DNA of 64,000 bases, taken from Moniliella sp. 'wahieum' (lineage: Eukaryota; Basidiomycota; Moniliellomycetes; Moniliellales; Moniliellaceae). The notes beneath the pieces were generated by a model, which did no database searches, had not been told where the DNA came from, and was given only the letters and a program-made list of their open reading frames with translations. The stretch spans positions 250,501 through 314,500 of the forward strand of contig RSEE01000070.1 in the NCBI GenBank assembly GCA_003971905.1, read 5' to 3'. The position numbers were made by a program, and so were the translations under genes. Shown in pieces: positions 59,890 to 64,000 of the stretch (its first letter is position 1; each line of letters begins with the position of its first letter).

Positions 59890-60835
59890 TTGAATCCAGC
59901 GAGACCGCGTCGATGGTGAGGACAAAGCAGCTCCCGCCGCTGTGGTTCACGCTGAACGTCGCGTGCTGCGGCCGGTTGTTCATCTCTAGGGTTGCGCGCC
60001 GCAATAAAACAGTAGGGTTGGTTTCTTGCTTGGGCATGTGAACACGTGGACAAATTATCCTTCAGTATTTCAATACTGGCTTTGATGTAGTTGACGCATG
60101 AAAACGTTCAACGTTCAACGTTGAAGTTCAACGTTCAACTTGAACCTTGAACGGTTCAAGCTTCAAGCTTCAAGCTTCAAGGTGCGAGTGTTGGTATAGT
60201 TGGAAGGGTACATCGAACATTGCGGCCGAGGGCTGTTGGCCAGCATATCTAGGTCGCTACAAACTCCACCCCATCTTCCCCACCACCACCTCTGTCCCCT
60301 CGAGACATGCAATCTTGGTGGGGAGATGCACTGAGATACCTCCATCACATCATCCTCCCTGTCCACATGGATGGGAGAACCCTGACTATAGTGACTGTTC
60401 AAGGCCCTATATTCTCCTTTTCATCATGCCTTCTTCAGTAGTGTCCCTCTCCTCAGATCCGCATTCTTCATTCTCTATTCCTCAGATTCTACGAAGGCAT
60501 CTTTTACCGCGTGTGAGTGAGTGAACCATCTCGTGAGCGAACCGAATTAAGCGGTGAGAGATGTTACAGGATAGGAACGTTTGTATCCGTGACATAGTTC
60601 AGATACAATGCCTTGGATGGATGAGGAGAGTGCATAGTGAGGGTATGCTGGTAACGACGGGGACTGTACACTCGGGATGAGGAAAGAGTACTCTGCTGGG
60701 CATAGGAGATGTGCGATCAGAGATCTGAGATAAGGGGAAAGAGACGCAATCACGTGGTCCTCGTAACTGACAACTGGCAACAGGCACCCCCATGGCCAAC
60801 ACACCTCGCCTACACCACGTCCCACCCTACCCACT
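59890..60835. other. intergenic upstream of RPS14
   Basis: First part contains the RPS14 5'UTR exon and promoter. A dense GTTCAAC/GCTTCAA repeat follows (annotated). No gene recognised. Confidence 0.5.
60104..60181. repeat. GTTCAAC and GCTTCAA 7-bp repeat array
   Basis: Four GTTCAAC units (one 6-bp interruption), inverted TTGAAC units, then three to four GCTTCAA units. The direct and inverted halves could fold back. Confidence 0.85.
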
Positions 60836-61817
60836 TCATACCAAAAACGGGAAACATGATATGCAAATAGCGAATCCATAGCCATCAATAGTTACATGGC
60901 CGGCCACCGAGGTTCTCGATCTCGGTCCCACCAGTGCAGTTCCCGTTGCGGCTGCGCTGACGTCTTCCACCATTCCGTAGGGCTCGATGGATCGCCCAAC
61001 TCCAATGGAGACCGGTACATCGTCATCCCGTTCCTCGTGACCTTCTTCCACTGGCTGCACGCCCCCCCCATTCCCATTCCCATTCCCCTTCCCCCTCTCC
61101 CTCCTACGCGGGTCCACCTCCCCACCCGCTCCGCTTCCAGTCCCTGGTCCCTTCCCGGGTCCCTTCCCGGTTCCCTTCCAGGTTCCACGTCCGAGTGCAC
61201 CGCCACCTCGGCTGCCGGTCCCACACACCACCCCGTACTCGCCTGCACATTCTCCGCCATCCGGGACAACATGCGATCGATCCGTTTTCGTGAAATGTGG
61301 CCTTGGGCGGGGGGGCGGTGACTCGTCCAGGCGGTGCGGCGGTGCGGGCAGTACTGGAGGACAGAGAGCCCGTCATGGTCATGGCCATTGTCATGCGGGG
61401 ACTGGTGGCACTGGTGGGAAAAAGGGTGCAGTCAGGCGGACGCGCTTCGAGCAGCCGCGCCAAATCCATTTCGTCCTCTTCCGTCCCTTCGGGTGCTAGG
61501 AACATGCGGGACCGCTCTCGTTCTCTTTCCTTTCTCTTTCTCGTTCCCGTTCCCGTTCTTTTTCTCTTTCTTTCGGAACGTCTCGTTCGCCCACCCGATC
61601 CAGACGGGGGTCCAGACGCGGATCGAGGCGGAGCGTGCGTCGGGCCGGACGCGGTCGTGCGTACGAAGAAAATACCTGCTGCAACGACCCGGCGCAATGG
61701 GCGATGCTCCCAGGCGCAGTGGACCAAGTGTAGGTCCAGCAGCGTGCAAGGGAGTGTAGGAGAAGTGGGAGAGGTGGGAGGGATGGGAAGGGTAGGAGAC
61801 CCCGTAGTGCGATCCAC
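60836..61817 (-). CDS. possible low-complexity protein, unrecognised
   Basis: Two overlapping minus-strand open frames (61104-61817 and 60836-61231) look weakly like one frame-broken protein. It has a basic Glu/Arg-rich repeat (about 61510-61580, from an AACGGGAACGGGA/GAAAGAGAA-type DNA repeat). A Gly/Lys/Pro repeat (GKGPGKGPG) follows, and then a more ordinary segment, EERDDDVPVSIGVGRSIEPYG. No domain recognised. Equally it may be non-coding low-complexity DNA. Confidence 0.2.
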
Positions 61818-62502
61818 TCGAGCTGGGGACGAAGGCGAGGGCGAAGGTAAGGGCGATACCGATGGCGAGGCATGCGACTCGTAGAGTGCGGTAGGTGGCC
61901 AGATGATGTTATCCCAGAGAGACTGCCAAGCTGACCGCCAAGAGGGGAAGGCGCACCGGCTCGCACGTTTCGCTCGCTCTCACGTAGTCGGTCCCGCGCG
62001 AGACTGACGCCAGACGGCGGGGTCATCGTCGTAAGGTAGTGGTGGTGGGATGACGAAGATGAGAAGGAAGCAGGGCGTAGATTGTGATGAAGTTGGGGTG
62101 GAGGTGGAGACGGTCGAGGTGGGGATGGAGGCTGGCGGTGGTGTTGATGGGTGGGGATGCAGGATGGGTCTCCTGAGTCTGAGCGCTGCTGATAATGCTA
62201 ATCTTGATCTCCGCGTGGGACGGGTGGTGGATGATCGCTGATCGCTGGTCGATGATGCGGGCCGCGACGAGGCACTGGAATTGAATATTGAAGCTTGAAG
62301 CTTGAAGCTTGAAGCCAATCCACCTCAGCGATCAGCGCAGCGCCAGCAATCATCGATCGTCCCACCCCATTATCGCGGCCTGACGCCGCCTGACGTAAGG
62401 CCGGACGAGTGGGCCGGCAGAGGCCCAGGACGCTGGGAGGCGGCCCCGACAAAGCACCGTGAAAGCCCCCTCGGACGCCCCCCTCGCCTTCTCCCGCCGA
62501 CC
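61818..62502. other. intergenic, PEX16 upstream region
   Basis: GGTGGAGG-rich DNA (62.09-62.14 kb), CGATCGCTGATCG repeats (62.23-62.25 kb) and a CTTGAAG repeat. No gene recognised. Confidence 0.45.
62288..62314. repeat. CTTGAAG 7-bp tandem repeat
   Basis: Three perfect copies; reverse complement of the GCTTCAA units at 60.16 and 11.95 kb. Confidence 0.9.
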
Positions 62503-64000
62503 ATGTCTTTCCTCCGGGCGTACGAGCAGGCGCTGGCCACGCATGCCTGCCATCGGCGCGGTCGAGTCGTCGGTGCGGACCCTGACCTGGCTTTTGCCTG
62601 GCCGGTTCAACGACTCGGAACTGGCCGCAGAGGGGGTGGCAGCGCTGCTGGCGCTGCTGGGCGTGTACCACGATGCGTTGGTCCGTCCTGCGATCCAAAA
62701 GGCCGTACGCGACGCCTCGGTCCAGCCTTCTCCCTCTGGATCAACCCTGCTTTCTCGTCTCCTGCTGAGGAGGAGCGCGGAGGGGCAGGTCGAGGCCCAT
62801 CTGGCCACGCCGGAGGGGTACGTGCCCAGCCTACATACCCGTTACACCCTGTCCCAAGTCCGCAATGACCCTACCGCCGTGCGGCCGCCTCCTGCTTCTC
62901 CTCACACACATCCAACTCGTTCTCGAGATGCTTGCCCAGCGAAAACGGAGAAAGGCGGCGCCTGGCAAGGTGCAACCAGGAGCTCAATCGACTGCCTCAT
63001 CTCCCACTCTCTCCCACACCACAACAGGACAAGCAGGCGCCATCGACCTCGTCGTCGCTCTCGAGACAATCAAGCTGCTTCTTCGGTTCTGTCTCTTTTG
63101 GCGTCGGGATGGCGTCCCGTCTTGCACGATCCCTTGCCCGAGCGCGAACTTGACCCAGCCGACTTGGTGCCTGTCGCACCGCCGCCGCCATCGCAGCCTG
63201 TGGCCTGGGGCGCAAAAGCATCAGCAGTACCAGCGGTGCATGTCTCTCCTCCCCCAGAGGAAGGGAGGAGGAATACCGTGGCTCTAGGACGGGTTGACCT
63301 ATCCCTCCCTTGGCGAGTTGGGGCAAGGGACGGGGCCGGTACCGGAACCCATGCCGCTAGGATCGGACGATTCGGAGGACGAGACGTTGATAGACCCAGA
63401 GGAAGAAGCTGTTCTCGCTCACAGTCGCAGCTGGACGCGGGCGGAGGTGGATACATTTCTCCTATCTCGCACGTTGGCTCCGACCGATGTACGGCCGCTG
63501 TCGGAACTGGTGCCCGGTCCAAGGCCCCGCTGGGGCCGTGGCGGGGAAATGCTGCACCTGTGTCGGCCATTGGTATATGCGCTGCTGGTTCGGCGGTACG
63601 TGCGCCAAGACTCGTTGCGTCGACGCAGCGTCTGGACCCCGATCGCGACCGCTTGGGGATCGACGTGCTGTCCCGCGCTTTACGGGCGATGCTGTCAACC
63701 ACAGGTGCCCGACCCGTTCCTCGATCCACGTGGTTGGGCCCGCGCCGTGGCCCCATCAAACCCACTGGCAGGAGGCGTACAAGGCGCGCTGCTGCGCCTC
63801 GTGCTGGCCCCGTGCTGGGTGGCGGTGGAGGTGGCGCGCCAGTCCGGCGGGTGCGAGGCGGTGTCGCCGCTAGAGGCGGAGGAGTGGGCGCGGCGGACGC
63901 AGGCGTGGGGGTGGTACTTGCTGCGTGGGCCGGTGTGGACGCAAGGCACCCGGCCGCGGGTGGAGGCGCTGCTGCGGACGCTGCGGGCGGTGCCGCTGCT
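62503..64000 (+). CDS. PEX16: peroxisomal membrane protein Pex16, 3' truncated; frame-broken
   Basis: Peroxin needed for peroxisomal membrane protein insertion. ATG 62503 gives SFLRAYEQALATHA; a frame change near 62550 leads into ESSVRTLTWLLPGRFNDSEL and AALLALLGVYHDALV, the conserved N-terminal Pex16 block. LTHIQLVLEMLAQ (about 62895-62940) and IDLVVALETIKLLLRFCLFW (about 63040-63105) follow. A Pro/Ser/Arg-rich insertion spans 63.2-63.5 kb. The C-terminal block then reads RPLVYALLVRRYVRQDSLRR, W..IATAWGIDVLSRALR, and, at the window edge, EAEEWARRTQAWGWYLLRGP. The gene runs off the window end before its stop. Several frame changes. The family's order of blocks is complete, so the call is firm despite the breaks. 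Confidence 0.85.

Noticed and set aside
60104-62314. 7-mer repeats as interstitial telomere sequence
   Set aside because: GCTTCAA and GTTCAAC do not resemble TTAGGG-type fungal telomeres, and the arrays are short and differ between loci.

Overview
The window is nuclear DNA of a GC-rich fungus. The evidence is short GT..AG introns of about 65-125 nt, two intron-bearing cytosolic tRNA genes, and fungal-type proteins (Pcl/Pho80-like cyclin, Sla1-type endocytic adaptor, Kre9/Knh1-type wall protein, Rtc4 domain, Rcf2, Cox9, Pex16). GT41 O-GlcNAc transferase and an LRR-DH-PH RhoGEF are also present. I cannot place it below kingdom level; a basidiomycete or an early-diverging fungus both fit.

Layout: 0-3 kb, 3' end of ribosomal protein uL13, then mitochondrial methionyl-tRNA formyltransferase with a C-terminal extension. 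3-5 kb, gene-poor. 5.1-9.3 kb, SH3-RasGEFN-RasGEF (Cdc25-like). 9.3-13.2 kb, no recognisable gene and rich in short repeats. 13.2-15.2 kb, Pcl-like cyclin. 16.4 kb, tRNA-Pro(AGG). 17-18 kb, secreted two-domain Kre9/Knh protein (minus). 20.4 kb, small secreted Cys protein. 21.2-22 kb, tRNA-Thr(AGT) and RPB9. 23.8-25.8 kb, RLI1/ABCE1 (minus). 26.5-28.3 kb, Ariadne-type RBR ubiquitin ligase. 30.2-35.8 kb, O-GlcNAc transferase. 36-39.9 kb, LRR-RhoGEF. 42.1-42.9 kb, RCF2-like HIG1 protein. 44.5-45.6 kb, nitrilase inside a gene-poor stretch. 47.6-50.3 kb, importin beta (minus). 51.3-53.4 kb, Sla1-like adaptor (minus). 53.9 kb, COX9. 55.2-57.5 kb, Rtc4-like protein (minus), divergent from calmodulin (57.9-58.7 kb). 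59.2-59.9 kb, RPS14/uS11 (minus) with a 5'UTR intron. 62.5 kb to the end, PEX16 (truncated).

The genes are mostly unrelated housekeeping genes, not an operon-like system. Loose themes are Ras/Rho/Ca2+/cyclin signalling (RasGEF, RhoGEF, calmodulin, cyclin, OGT), mitochondrion and peroxisome (FMT, Rcf2, Cox9, Pex16) and cell surface or endocytosis (Kre9/Knh, Sla1).

A major caveat is that nearly every conserved protein is broken by one or more single-base frame changes, including calmodulin, RPB9, RLI1 and COX9. These look like uncorrected indels in the assembly rather than biology, so gene models are given as spans over several frames. The most interesting leads are a 12-bp perfect hairpin in the RPS14 5'UTR intron, short tandem repeats scattered through the window that mostly have 7-bp unit periodicity, a tRNA-Thr gene with a 4-nt T-loop, and the LRR-DH-PH architecture.
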